A DNA stretch of 13,953 nt, from assembly GCA_035940955.1 (NCBI GenBank), contig DASZEJ010000175.1:1-13953 (forward strand), in the 5' to 3' direction. This document shows, in pieces, positions 1 through 6,219 of the stretch. Under the pieces are notes generated by a model. It searched no databases. It saw nothing but the letters and a program-made list of their open reading frames with translations, and was not told where the DNA came from. The position numbers and the translations under genes were made by a program. This DNA is from CADCVT01 sp035940955 (lineage in GTDB: Bacteria; Actinomycetota; Thermoleophilia; Solirubrobacterales; Solirubrobacteraceae). Every line of letters begins with the position of its first letter. Position 1 is the first letter of the stretch.

Positions 1-10
1 GCTTCGCCCT

Positions 11-61
11 GGGTGTGGGCGACATTCTCGTTGGCATCCGATGGAAATGTCGCCCACACCC
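11..61. repeat. Perfect 16-bp inverted repeat, 19-nt spacer
   Basis: GGGTGTGGGCGACATT at 11-26 is exactly complementary to AATGTCGCCCACACCC at 46-61. The 19-nt spacer contains a smaller CATC-C-GATG symmetry at 35-43. As RNA this is a strong 16-bp stem. No T-run follows it (the next bases are CCCATGCGG), so it is not a classical intrinsic terminator. It could be a U-less terminator for a gene upstream of the window, or a copy of a dispersed intergenic palindromic (REP/MITE-like) element. The inverted repeat is directly visible; its role is inference. Confidence 0.8.
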
Positions 62-174
62 CCATGCGGCGGGGGGTCCCTGCCCTCGCTGCCTGCTGTA
101 GACGCGGCGAGCCCCGACCACGACGGCGGGGAACGCAGAACCCCGGGCTTATGCCCTCCTGACGGGCGACGCCC
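62..174. other. Non-coding GC-rich hairpin cluster upstream of moxR
   Basis: No convincing gene is present here. Three short stems follow one another: GGGG (128-131) with CCCC (141-144), GGGC (145-148) with GCCC (153-156), and GGGC (164-167) with GCCC (171-174). I looked for conserved cores of common riboswitches (c-di-AMP, cobalamin, TPP, SAM) and did not recognise one. If moxR is leaderless, as the -10 at 175-180 suggests, this stretch lies upstream of its promoter and would not be a 5' leader. Confidence 0.4.
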
Positions 175-180
175 TAGCTT
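175..180 (+). promoter_or_regulatory. Putative -10 of moxR, leaderless start
   Basis: TAGCTT matches the TANNNT pattern and ends 8 nt before the GTG at 189. The expected transcription start, about 187, falls within 2 nt of the start codon, and no Shine-Dalgarno sequence is present. This fits leaderless transcription, which is common in actinobacteria. No clear -35 element was found at 17 bp spacing. Confidence 0.4.
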
Positions 181-188
181 CCCGTGCC

Positions 189-1205
189 GTGACCACGTCC
201 CCTCCCGTCGATCCGACCGTCGACGCCGAGCCGCGCCGCGCGCTCGAGGCGGTCCTCTACGAGACCAAGCGCGTCATCGTCGGCCAGGACGCGATGCTCG
301 AGCGGCTGCTGGTCGCGCTGCTCGCGAACGGGCACGTCCTGCTCGAAGGCGTCCCCGGGCTCGCGAAGACGCTGACCGTCAAGACGCTCGCCTCGGTCCT
401 CGGCGGCACGTACCGCCGCGTCCAGTTCACGCCCGACCTCGTCCCCGCCGACCTCGTCGGCACGCGGATCTGGCGGCCGGACACCGGGGAGTTCGAGGTC
501 CAGCTCGGGCCGGTGTTCGGCAACCTGCTGCTCGCCGACGAGATCAACCGCGCGCCCGCGAAGGTCCAGTCCGCGCTGCTGGAGGTCATGCAGGAGCGCC
601 AGGTGACGCTCGGCGGGCGCACGTACATGCTGCCGCGGCCGTTCCTCACCCTCGCGACGCAGAACCCGATCGAGTCGGAGGGCACGTACCCGCTGCCCGA
701 GGCGCAGGTCGACCGCTTCCTGTTCAAGCTGCTCGTCGACTACCCCTCGATGGGGGAGGAGGCGGCGATCGTGGGGCGGGTCATCGGGCCGGAGCCGGAG
801 GTCCAGCAGGTCCTCCACATGTCCGAGCTCGAGCGCTACCGCGAGCACGTGCAGGCGATCTTCGTCGACCGCAACGTCCTGTCGTACGCGGTCCGGCTCG
901 CCGACGCGACCCGCAACCCCGAGAAGTACGGGCTCGACGACGTCGCGCGGCAGGTCGAGTACGGCGCGTCGCCGCGCGGGCCGATCGGGCTCGTGCAGGC
1001 GGCGCAGGCGCTGGCGCTGCTGCGCGGGCGCTCGCACGTCACCACGCGCGACGTCCGCGACCTGGCGCCCGACGTGCTGCGCCACCGGATGGTGCTCTCC
1101 TACGAGGCGCTGGCCGACGGCATCAGCCCCGACGCGATCCTCGAGCGGGTCATGAGCGTCGTCACGCCCGAGTCGGTCGCCGGGCCGGAGCGGCCCGCGG
1201 CGTGA
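189..1205 (+). CDS. MoxR family AAA+ ATPase
   Basis: MoxR-type AAA+ ATPase of 338 aa, about the usual family length. Visible motifs are Walker A GVPGLAKT (residues 54-61), Walker B LLLADEIN (113-120), the sensor-1 segment ATQNP (156-160) and the EAQVDRF segment (171-177). A C-terminal helical lid follows, including YGASPRGPIGL. Family members are cytoplasmic and act as chaperone-like ATPases, usually with VWA-domain partners encoded beside them, as here. The GTG start at 189 keeps the typical short N-terminus before the VGQD box (residues 31-34), and the -10 at 175-180 places transcription almost at this codon. The stop overlaps the next gene's GTG start in a GTGA (1202-1205), implying translational coupling. 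The precise substrate cannot be told from sequence. Confidence 0.95.
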   Translation: MTTSPPVDPTVDAEPRRALEAVLYETKRVIVGQDAMLERLLVALLANGHVLLEGVPGLAKTLTVKTLASVLGGTYRRVQFTPDLVPADLVGTRIWRPDTGEFEVQLGPVFGNLLLADEINRAPAKVQSALLEVMQERQVTLGGRTYMLPRPFLTLATQNPIESEGTYPLPEAQVDRFLFKLLVDYPSMGEEAAIVGRVIGPEPEVQQVLHMSELERYREHVQAIFVDRNVLSYAVRLADATRNPEKYGLDDVARQVEYGASPRGPIGLVQAAQALALLRGRSHVTTRDVRDLAPDVLRHRMVLSYEALADGISPDAILERVMSVVTPESVAGPERPAA

Positions 1206-2110
1206 CCCGGGCCGGGCTGGCGCCGCCGCCCGGCCGGCAGGGCCCCGGCCCGCTCCCCGGCGGCGCGCTGCAGCTGCTCGACCTCGCGCTCGCGCGGCGC
1301 GCCGGCGGGCCGCTGCCCGGCGAGCACCGCGCCCCGGGCCTCGGGTCGGGGACCGAGCTCGCGCAGCTGCGGCCGTACGAGGTCGGCGACGACGTGCGCC
1401 ACCTCGACCCGTCCGCGAGCGCGCGGACGGGCGTGCCGCACGTGCGCCTGCACGTCCCCGAGCGCGCGCTGACGACGTGGGTCGTGCTCGACGTCTCGCC
1501 CTCGATGGCCTTCGGCACCGCCGACCGGCTGAAGAGCGACGTCGCCGAGGGAGCGGTGCGGGTCGTGTCGCAGCTCGCGGTGCGCCGCGGCGGGCGGCTG
1601 GCGCTGCTGACCTGCGGCGCGCCGGTGGACCGCGTGCTCCCGCCGCGCGGCGGGCGCCGCACGATCGCCCGCGTCGGCCGGGTGCTGGAGGAGGGGGTGG
1701 CTCCCGACGGCCCGGTCGACGCGCGCGCGCTCGCCACCGCGCTGTGGCGGGTCCGCCGGGCCGCCGCCCATCACGGGCTCGTCGTCGTCGTGTCCGACTT
1801 CCGCGGCGCCGAGGACTGGGAGCGCGCGCTGCGCGCGGTCGCGGCCCGCCACGCGGTGATCGCGATCTCGATCGTCGACCCGAGCGAGGTCCAGCTCCCG
1901 GACGCCGGCGTCGTCGCGATGGCCGACCCCGAGACCGGCGAGCTGATCGAGGTCGACACGTCCTCCGCGTCCCTGCGCAAGCGGTTCGCCGCGGCCGAGC
2001 GCGCGCGCCGGGACGCGCTGCGGTCCGGGCTGCGGCGGGCGGGCGCCCGGCACGTCGAGCTGTCGACGCGCGGGGAGTGGGTGCGGGCGCTGGCGGAGGA
2101 GCTGCGGTGA
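1202..2110 (+). CDS. DUF58 domain protein (MoxR-associated)
   Basis: A 302-aa DUF58 protein. The family signature lies around residues 55-75 (RPYEVGDDVRHLDPSASART; the usual form is close to YRPGDDPRxIDWxxSART). It is followed by a VWA-like fold with DVSPSM (residues 97-102) and VVVVSDF (194-200). DUF58 proteins are the standard second gene of moxR clusters; their biochemical role is not well defined. There is no transmembrane segment, whereas many DUF58 proteins carry two N-terminal helices, so this is a short soluble form. The GTG start at 1202 overlaps the moxR stop. A longer open frame extends upstream, but inside moxR it is Arg/Ala-rich and reads as an out-of-frame shadow. A strong inverted repeat begins directly after the stop. 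Confidence 0.92.
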   Translation: MTRAGLAPPPGRQGPGPLPGGALQLLDLALARRAGGPLPGEHRAPGLGSGTELAQLRPYEVGDDVRHLDPSASARTGVPHVRLHVPERALTTWVVLDVSPSMAFGTADRLKSDVAEGAVRVVSQLAVRRGGRLALLTCGAPVDRVLPPRGGRRTIARVGRVLEEGVAPDGPVDARALATALWRVRRAAAHHGLVVVVSDFRGAEDWERALRAVAARHAVIAISIVDPSEVQLPDAGVVAMADPETGELIEVDTSSASLRKRFAAAERARRDALRSGLRRAGARHVELSTRGEWVRALAEELR

Positions 2111-2111
2111 G

Positions 2112-2156
2112 GGCGGCGAGCCTCGCCGCCGCGGGCCGCCCCGCCCGGAGGCCCGC
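2112..2156 (+). promoter_or_regulatory. Two intercistronic inverted repeats, second covers the VWA gene's RBS
   Basis: Just after the DUF58 stop, GGCGGCGAG-C-CTCGCCGCC (2112-2130) is a perfect 9-bp inverted repeat around one base. As RNA it would give about 7 bp and a 5-nt loop. It is followed by GCGGGCC (2131-2137) pairing with GGCCCGC (2150-2156), which would cover part of the Shine-Dalgarno GGAGG (2147-2151) of the gene starting at 2160. This could be partial termination, mRNA processing or translational control; it could also be chance in GC-rich sequence. Confidence 0.45.
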
Positions 2157-2159
2157 CCC

Positions 2160-3104
2160 ATGAGCTTCGCCTCCCCCGGCTGGTTCGCCGCCCTCGCGCT
2201 GATCCCGCTCGGCGTCCTCCTCTACGCGCTCGCCCGGCGCCGCCGCCGCCGCTGGGCCGTGCGCTTCCCCGCCGTGGCCACGGTCGCCGCGGTCGCGCCG
2301 CGCCCCTCCGCCTGGCGGCGACGGATCCCGGCGGCGCTTCTGGCGCTGGCCGTCGCCGCGCTGGTCGGGGCGCTGGCGCGGCCGCAGTCGACCGACGCCG
2401 TGCCGGTCGAGCGGGCGACCGTCATGCTCATCACGGACGGCTCGCGCTCGATGCAGGCGGTCGACGTCGAGCCGTCGCGCATCGCCGCCGCGAAGGCGGC
2501 GGCGCGCAGCTTCCTCGACAAGGTCCCGGACCGGCTGCGCGTCGGGTTCGTCGGCTACTCGCAGACGCCGACGATCGTCCAGCGCCCGACGACCGACCAC
2601 CGCGCGGTGCGGACCGCGCTCGACTCGCTCATCGCCGACGGCGGCACCGCGACCGGCGAGGCCATCGACGCCGCGCTGAGCTCGCTGACCGAGCGCGGGC
2701 AGCGCGGCCGCGCGCCCGCCGCGATCGTGCTGCTGAGCGACGGGAAGTCCACCGACGGCCGCGACCCGGTCGAGATGGCCCGCCGCGCGGGCCGGATGAA
2801 GGTGCCGATCTACACGGTCGCGCTGGGGACCGAGGACGGCGTCGTCCCCGGCGGCCCGTACGGCCAGCCGCTCCCCGTCCCGCCCGACCCCGAGACCATG
2901 CGCCGCATCGCCGAGGTGAGCGGCGGGCGCGCGTACGAGATCGACGAGGGCGACGCCCTGGAGCGCGTGTACGACACGCTCGGCTCGAAGATCGGGACCC
3001 GCGACGTCAAGCGCGAGGCGAGCGCCTCGTTCGCGCTCGGCGGGCTGCTGCTGCTGGCGGCGGCGGCGGGCCTCGCGGTGCGCTGGCGGTCGCGGCTGCC
3101 GTAG
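2160..3104 (+). CDS. BatA-like VWA domain membrane protein
   Basis: A 314-aa membrane-anchored von Willebrand factor A protein with BatA layout. The N-terminus (SFASPGWFAALALIPL, helix about residues 8-26) resembles the aerotolerance regulator N-terminal domain. A second helix lies at about 56-72, the VWA domain at about 86-275, and a last helix at about 290-308 with a basic cytoplasmic tail. The metal-binding MIDAS set appears complete: D93-G-S95-R-S97, T163 in GGTATGEA, and D194 in LLSDGKS. Neighbouring MoxR and DUF58 genes point to the usual ATPase/VWA complex. Start choice is supported by GGAGG at 2147-2151, 8 nt before the ATG. Whether it helps cell-envelope maturation or stress tolerance is inference. 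Confidence 0.92.
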   Translation: MSFASPGWFAALALIPLGVLLYALARRRRRRWAVRFPAVATVAAVAPRPSAWRRRIPAALLALAVAALVGALARPQSTDAVPVERATVMLITDGSRSMQAVDVEPSRIAAAKAAARSFLDKVPDRLRVGFVGYSQTPTIVQRPTTDHRAVRTALDSLIADGGTATGEAIDAALSSLTERGQRGRAPAAIVLLSDGKSTDGRDPVEMARRAGRMKVPIYTVALGTEDGVVPGGPYGQPLPVPPDPETMRRIAEVSGGRAYEIDEGDALERVYDTLGSKIGTRDVKREASASFALGGLLLLAAAAGLAVRWRSRLP

Positions 3105-3120
3105 CGGCGTGCCGGCTCTG

Positions 3121-3133
3121 GCAGGACGCCTGC
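3121..3133 (+). other. Short hairpin before the 3137 gene
   Basis: GCAGG (3121-3125) and CCTGC (3129-3133) form a 5-bp stem with an ACG loop. It lies 17 bp after the VWA stop and 3 bp before the GTG at 3137. It holds the only Shine-Dalgarno-like bases (AGGA, 3122-3125), so it either ends the upstream operon or limits initiation at 3137. It makes the downstream start uncertain. Confidence 0.3.
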
Positions 3134-3136
3134 GCG

Positions 3137-4399
3137 GTGTCGTCCGCTCCACCTGGCAATTTCGGCGTCGTGGCCAGAGGCGACGCCAACCGTGCCCCTG
3201 CCGTCCCGGCGCCGGGGCGTCCGAGCGTGATTCTGTACTTGACGTATCACGCGCCGTTCGACGCGGAGACGATCGACCGGCGGGCGATCGGCGCGATTGC
3301 CAAGCCGCTCGTTCATGCCGTCGCCGACGCCGCGGCGATCCGCCGCGCGCGCCGCGCAGGCATGGGCGTCGCGCTCCTCGGCGAGACATGGCGCAACCAG
3401 CTCCCGCCCGGGCACCAGAAGCGAGGCCCGGCGTTCGAGCAGCTCCCGTATGCGCTGGACGGCCGGCTCGACATCGAGGCGCGGCTCTCCGAGAGGTTCG
3501 TGGCCGCCTACGCCGCAGGGCATCTCGACGCACAGATCGCGGGCGGTGCGACGCTGCTGCGAACGACAGGGCACGTCCTGCCACGCGAGGGCGGCCGCGG
3601 GCGACGGAACGAGCTCGCCTTCGCCCGCGCGACGATCGCCGAGTACGACGACCGGCGCGGCCGCCATTCCGCAGCGACCGGCGATCCGCTCCGGCCGCTG
3701 TTCGCGACGATCGTGGTCCGCGCTCAGCACCTGCTCGGCGGCGCGCACGCCGCGCTCGCTGACGCCTACGTTCCGCTCGACGTCGACGGCTACTGGATCG
3801 TGATCGCGAACCACAACCAGTCCCTGCGCGAGTTCAAGGCTGTCGCCGCGCTGTGCGATCGCTTGGAACGGCGGACCGGCAGGCCGACCGTGCTCGCGGG
3901 CGTCGGTACGGCGCACCTCGCGTTCCTCGGCCGCGACGTAGTGTCGGCAACGTGTATAGGCCACCATGGCGCGTCGCTGCGGTTTCCCCCAATCGACTGG
4001 TCGTCCACGACCGCGGGCGACGAGCGCAGGGAGTTCGGCATCCCGGTGCACCACCGCACGATCCTCGGCGCCGTGCCGCTCGGGGAACGCTACGACGAGG
4101 CGCGCGGGATCCTCTTCGATCGGTGGCCATGCCGTTGCGGCCACCACGGCCCGCGGGTTCCGCCCGACGGCAACGCCCAGAAGATCGCCCACAACGCGTG
4201 GACCCTGATGAGCGACGCCGCCTCGCTGTGTGCCCGAGCGGCCGAGGACCGTGCGGCGTATCTCGACATGCGCATGGACCGGGCGGGCCTCTGGCGCTCG
4301 GAGCTGAGGCTGGGGCGGCTGAGGGCAGGGTGGCGGGGGCCGGCCGAGTTCGTCCCGGACGCCGACGAGTCGAGCGAAGCTGACGAGTTGCCCGGCTAG
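3137..4399 (+). CDS. Uncharacterised protein, possible TIM barrel with Cys/His cluster
   Basis: A 420-aa soluble protein I cannot assign to a named family. Alternating hydrophobic strands and helices suggest an alpha/beta barrel: VILYLTYHAP (31-40), GMGVALLGETW (75-85), YWIVIANHNQS (219-229) and TVLAGVGTAHL (251-261). The GVGT segment, then C332-R-C334-G-H-H337 and H352, faintly recall the late barrel and zinc site of tRNA-guanine transglycosylases. The DSGGFQ-type catalytic motif is absent, so this is only a weak structural guess. Conserved-looking His/Cys positions (GHHGAS 275-280, VHHRT 304-308) could bind metal. The GTG at 3137 gives the longest form; GTG at 3170 is an alternative because the first start sits beside a hairpin. 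The gene includes codons rare for this DNA (an ATA near 3955). It is convergent with the next gene. Confidence 0.7.
   Translation: MSSAPPGNFGVVARGDANRAPAVPAPGRPSVILYLTYHAPFDAETIDRRAIGAIAKPLVHAVADAAAIRRARRAGMGVALLGETWRNQLPPGHQKRGPAFEQLPYALDGRLDIEARLSERFVAAYAAGHLDAQIAGGATLLRTTGHVLPREGGRGRRNELAFARATIAEYDDRRGRHSAATGDPLRPLFATIVVRAQHLLGGAHAALADAYVPLDVDGYWIVIANHNQSLREFKAVAALCDRLERRTGRPTVLAGVGTAHLAFLGRDVVSATCIGHHGASLRFPPIDWSSTTAGDERREFGIPVHHRTILGAVPLGERYDEARGILFDRWPCRCGHHGPRVPPDGNAQKIAHNAWTLMSDAASLCARAAEDRAAYLDMRMDRAGLWRSELRLGRLRAGWRGPAEFVPDADESSEADELPG
4396..4399. other. Shared CTAG stop palindrome of two convergent genes
   Basis: The palindrome CTAG supplies the TAG stop of the plus-strand gene (4397-4399) and, read on the other strand, the TAG stop of the minus-strand gene (4398-4396). 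The two coding regions overlap tail to tail by these four bases, leaving no room for a terminator between them. Confidence 0.9.
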
Positions 4400-4989
4400 G
4401 CGCGGCCGGTTGCGGCGAGCGCCTCCCAGGCCGCCCACTCGCTGAGCGTCATGCCGTGCAGCGCCGCGGCGCGCTCCCACCGCAGAGCGGCATCGAGAGC
4501 GACACGGAGCGCGGCGTGCTCGGCGTCGTCGCGCCGGACGACGTCCAGCAGCCGCATTGGGACCGCGATCAGCGCCTCGTCGTCGAGCGGCCCCTCCGGC
4601 ATGCCACGGGGTGTGCCCACGAGCCCACGCAAGTACGCCGCTCCGCTGTCGCCGAGCGCCATCTGCGCGCGCTCGCGCGTCGCGCGAGCGTCGAGGGACG
4701 CCACCGCGGCCGGCGCCGCGTCCCCTAGCGTCGCGGCGAGCCTGCTCTCGGCGAGATGCCGCTCGATGACCACGGTGACTGCGAGGTCGAGCTGGACCCG
4801 GGCGTCGCGGGCCGCTCGCGCGAGCGCGCGCATCCCCGGGCCCACCGAGAAGGTGACCGGCTCGCGCCGCTCCCCGACGCGCCGGGGCGCGGAGATCGGC
4901 GATGGCGGCAGATCGCCCTCAGGCTCGTCGTCCAGCGACACGATCAGCCGTAGCCCGACCTGCCGGCGGTCCGTTCGGTGCGAGGCCAT
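4396..4989 (-). CDS. Uncharacterised 197-aa protein
   Basis: A 197-aa soluble, mostly helical protein that I do not recognise. The N-terminal ~45 residues are polar and Pro/Arg-rich. A stretch at 45-85 (VTFSV, then helices ending ERHLAESRL) has an amphipathic strand-helix-helix pattern. The C-terminus is Ala-rich and helical (157-197, ending LSEWAAWEALAATGRA). No signal peptide or membrane helix is seen. The ATG at 4989 is supported by a TACACT -10 element whose expected start of transcription, about 4990, coincides with it. It diverges from the winged-helix gene at 5015 across 25 bp and is convergent with the 3137 gene. Control by the winged-helix protein through the shared palindrome is likely but inferred. 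Its composition is protein-like, unlike the Ser/Arg-rich opposite strand. Confidence 0.65.
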   Translation of the reverse strand: MASHRTDRRQVGLRLIVSLDDEPEGDLPPSPISAPRRVGERREPVTFSVGPGMRALARAARDARVQLDLAVTVVIERHLAESRLAATLGDAAPAAVASLDARATRERAQMALGDSGAAYLRGLVGTPRGMPEGPLDDEALIAVPMRLLDVVRRDDAEHAALRVALDAALRWERAAALHGMTLSEWAAWEALAATGRA

Positions 4990-4995
4990 CGGCGG

Positions 4996-5002
4996 TAGTG
5001 TA
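4996..5002. promoter_or_regulatory. Symmetric -10 element serving both divergent genes
   Basis: TAGTGTA reads as TAGTGT on the plus strand (4996-5001) and TACACT on the minus strand (5002-4997); both fit TANNNT. Predicted starts are about 5008 (plus; ATG at 5015) and about 4990 (minus; ATG at 4989), so both messages would be leaderless or nearly so. It overlaps the 17-bp palindrome. Confidence 0.5.
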
Positions 5003-5015
5003 AAACAGTTTTACA
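4999..5015. promoter_or_regulatory. Perfect 17-bp palindromic operator candidate
   Basis: TGTAAAAC-A-GTTTTACA is a perfect inverted repeat with 8-bp arms around one base. It is strikingly AT-rich in GC-rich DNA, and its last base is the A of the ATG at 5015. It fills most of the 25-bp gap between two divergent genes and overlaps the shared -10 element. A dimeric winged-helix protein bound here would block both promoters. The best candidate for the ligand is the winged-helix protein encoded immediately downstream. Confidence 0.75.
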
Positions 5016-5386
5016 TGGGGCTGCGTGGATCCAAGGCGACGTCCGACCGCGACTGGCTGATTGGCGCGCGCCCGCGTCGGCTGCTCCTGCACGCGCTACT
5101 GGTGTGCGCGACGCCCGACGAGGGATGGCCGGTCCGCACGCTGACGGCCGCATGCGAGGTCGGCGAGCGGGGCCTCGACCGGCATCTGCGGCGGCTGGAG
5201 CGGCTCGACCTCGCCCGGCGCGACGGCTCGAACTGGCGCCCGGTCGAGCCCCGAACGCCGCTCGCGAACGCGCTCGCCGAGCTGCTCACTCGCCTCGAGG
5301 ACGTCAGCGACGATCGCCCCGCCTCGTCGCACAACCGTCCATCCGCGCGGCCGCGTATCGTCCACCACGTCGACCATCACGACTAG
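5015..5386 (+). CDS. Winged-helix transcriptional regulator
   Basis: A 123-aa small DNA-binding protein. Residues about 20-80 fit a winged helix-turn-helix: a first helix (RRLLLHALLV, 21-30), then VRTLTAACEVGERGLDRHLRRLERLDL (40-66) as the turn and recognition helix, and LARRDGSNWRPV (66-77) as the wing. A C-terminal helix (TPLANALAELLTRLEDV, 81-97) could dimerise it, as in ArsR-like regulators. The tail is His-rich (HHVDHHD). The ATG at 5015 overlaps the palindrome, consistent with autoregulation. A longer frame runs upstream but is Ser/Arg/Ala low-complexity antisense to the 197-aa gene, so I chose 5015. No Shine-Dalgarno sequence is seen. The exact family and effector are unknown. Confidence 0.72.
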   Translation: MGLRGSKATSDRDWLIGARPRRLLLHALLVCATPDEGWPVRTLTAACEVGERGLDRHLRRLERLDLARRDGSNWRPVEPRTPLANALAELLTRLEDVSDDRPASSHNRPSARPRIVHHVDHHD

Positions 5387-5412
5387 ACCTACCAGGTGCA
5401 CATCGTCTACCA

Positions 5413-5428
5413 TCCGGGTACTCCCGGA
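5413..5428. promoter_or_regulatory. Inverted repeat upstream of small HTH gene
   Basis: TCCGGG-TACT-CCCGGA is a perfect 6-bp inverted repeat with a 4-bp centre, 32 bp upstream of the ATG at 5461. A TACCAT (5408-5413) that fits TANNNT abuts it, so it could be an operator next to the transcription start. Binding by the HTH protein encoded downstream is a guess. Confidence 0.35.
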
Positions 5429-5460
5429 CCACCACGCGACCGACCGCAGGAGCGCCCGCC

Positions 5461-5697
5461 ATGCCACCGACCGACCTCCTCCAGGTGCGCACCGCCGCAC
5501 GGGAACTCGGCGTGCACGAGAACACGCTCCGCCGGTGGGAGAGCGCCGGGTTCATCCGCGCCGTCCGCTTGCCGAGCGGCGTCCGGCGATTCCGAGCCGA
5601 CGACGTCGCGCGGCTCCGCGACGAGATGTACGCCGCACCTGAGGAGCACGAGCGCGCGGCCGCCGCGGCGCTCGGCACATCGCGCGCACGCGGCTGA
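5461..5697 (+). CDS. Small MerR/excisionase-type HTH protein
   Basis: A 78-aa protein made almost entirely of a MerR-like (BldC/excisionase type) DNA-binding domain. RTAARELGVHENTLRRWESA (10-29) is the helix-turn-helix, and a wing (IRAVRLPSGVRRFRADDVARL) leads to a short helix. There is no effector domain. Such minimal proteins act as transcription factors or as recombination directionality factors; no integrase is present in the window, so a transcriptional role is likelier. The start is well supported: ATG at 5461 with AGGAG at 5448-5452, 8 nt away. The open frame continues upstream without similarity to this domain and is disregarded. It may control the two genes that follow (5740 and 6220). 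Confidence 0.8.
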   Translation: MPPTDLLQVRTAARELGVHENTLRRWESAGFIRAVRLPSGVRRFRADDVARLRDEMYAAPEEHERAAAAALGTSRARG

Positions 5698-5708
5698 TTC
5701 GCGTCGGA

Positions 5709-5714
5709 TACCTT
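5709..5714 (+). promoter_or_regulatory. Putative -10 for the 5740 gene
   Basis: TACCTT within GGATACCTTTG fits TANNNT and lies 25 nt before the ATG at 5740. This would give a leader of about 20 nt containing a weak ACAGGA ribosome-binding sequence. No matching -35 element was found. Confidence 0.25.
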
Positions 5715-5739
5715 TGCCCGCTCAGCCTGGGCCGACAGG

Positions 5740-6216
5740 ATGAGCGACGACCTCGACCTCCCCGACGACTGCTGGGCGGAGCCGGACGGTGAGCTGCGCG
5801 TCGGGGACGTCATCGCCGCCGTCCCGTTCCCGGCCCTAGTCGCGGAGCCGGCCGCCGAGGTGTACCGCCACGACGACGTTCCGGAGCTGTTCAGCGTGCC
5901 CGTGCGCTTCGCGTACGGCCTCGTCCTCTCGGTCTTCGCAGGCTATGCCGTGATGGCGCCGATCACGCCGGCCGAAGTCTTCGACGAAGCGGCCGACTTC
6001 GACCGGCTCGCCGACGCGGCGCGAACGAGCAGCGTGATGATCGGCCTGCCAGAGCTGGCAGGCGACGGCTGGTGGCATGGCGCGGTCGCCCATCTGTTCA
6101 TGGTCGAGACGCTGCGGGTCCGCACGCTCGAACCGAAGCGCGTCGCGGCGATGAACGAGGCGGCGCGCGCGGTCGTCTCAGAGCGTCTGCTGCGTGCGTT
6201 CGCGGGCCGGGTCTGA
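5740..6216 (+). CDS. Uncharacterised 158-aa protein with GDV-VPFP motif
   Basis: A 158-aa protein of unknown function. The N-terminus is acidic (SDDLDLPDD), followed by LRVGDVIAAVPFPALV (19-34), a GD[VI]...VPFP pattern that may mark a group of hypothetical proteins. The central part (VPVRFAYGLVLSVFAGYAVMAP, 53-74) is hydrophobic but shorter and less uniform than a clear membrane helix. WWHGAVAHLFMVETLRV (111-127) and a helical C-terminus follow. The start at 5740 is supported by a possible -10 (5709-5714) and weak ACAGGA directly upstream. The next gene begins 4 nt after its stop, so the two are probably one operon. No catalytic motif was found. Confidence 0.65.
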   Translation: MSDDLDLPDDCWAEPDGELRVGDVIAAVPFPALVAEPAAEVYRHDDVPELFSVPVRFAYGLVLSVFAGYAVMAPITPAEVFDEAADFDRLADAARTSSVMIGLPELAGDGWWHGAVAHLFMVETLRVRTLEPKRVAAMNEAARAVVSERLLRAFAGRV

Positions 6217-6219
6217 GCG

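Noticed and set aside
62..188. Riboswitch in front of moxR
   Set aside because: The hairpins are suggestive, but no conserved core of a known riboswitch was recognised, and the -10 at 175-180 would place this region upstream of transcription.
41..1201. Upstream extension of the DUF58 frame to 41
   Set aside because: The extension overlaps moxR out of frame and is Arg/Ala-rich without similarity to DUF58. The GTG at 1202 in the GTGA overlap is the credible start.
174..3584. A 1136-codon open frame on the minus strand
   Set aside because: It runs antisense through the moxR, DUF58 and VWA genes, is dominated by Arg/Ala/Pro, and shows no domain. It is an artefact of GC-rich codon use.
4451..5014. 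Upstream extension of the winged-helix gene
   Set aside because: It is antisense to the 197-aa gene and is Ser/Arg/Ala low complexity. The promoter elements and palindrome lie inside it.
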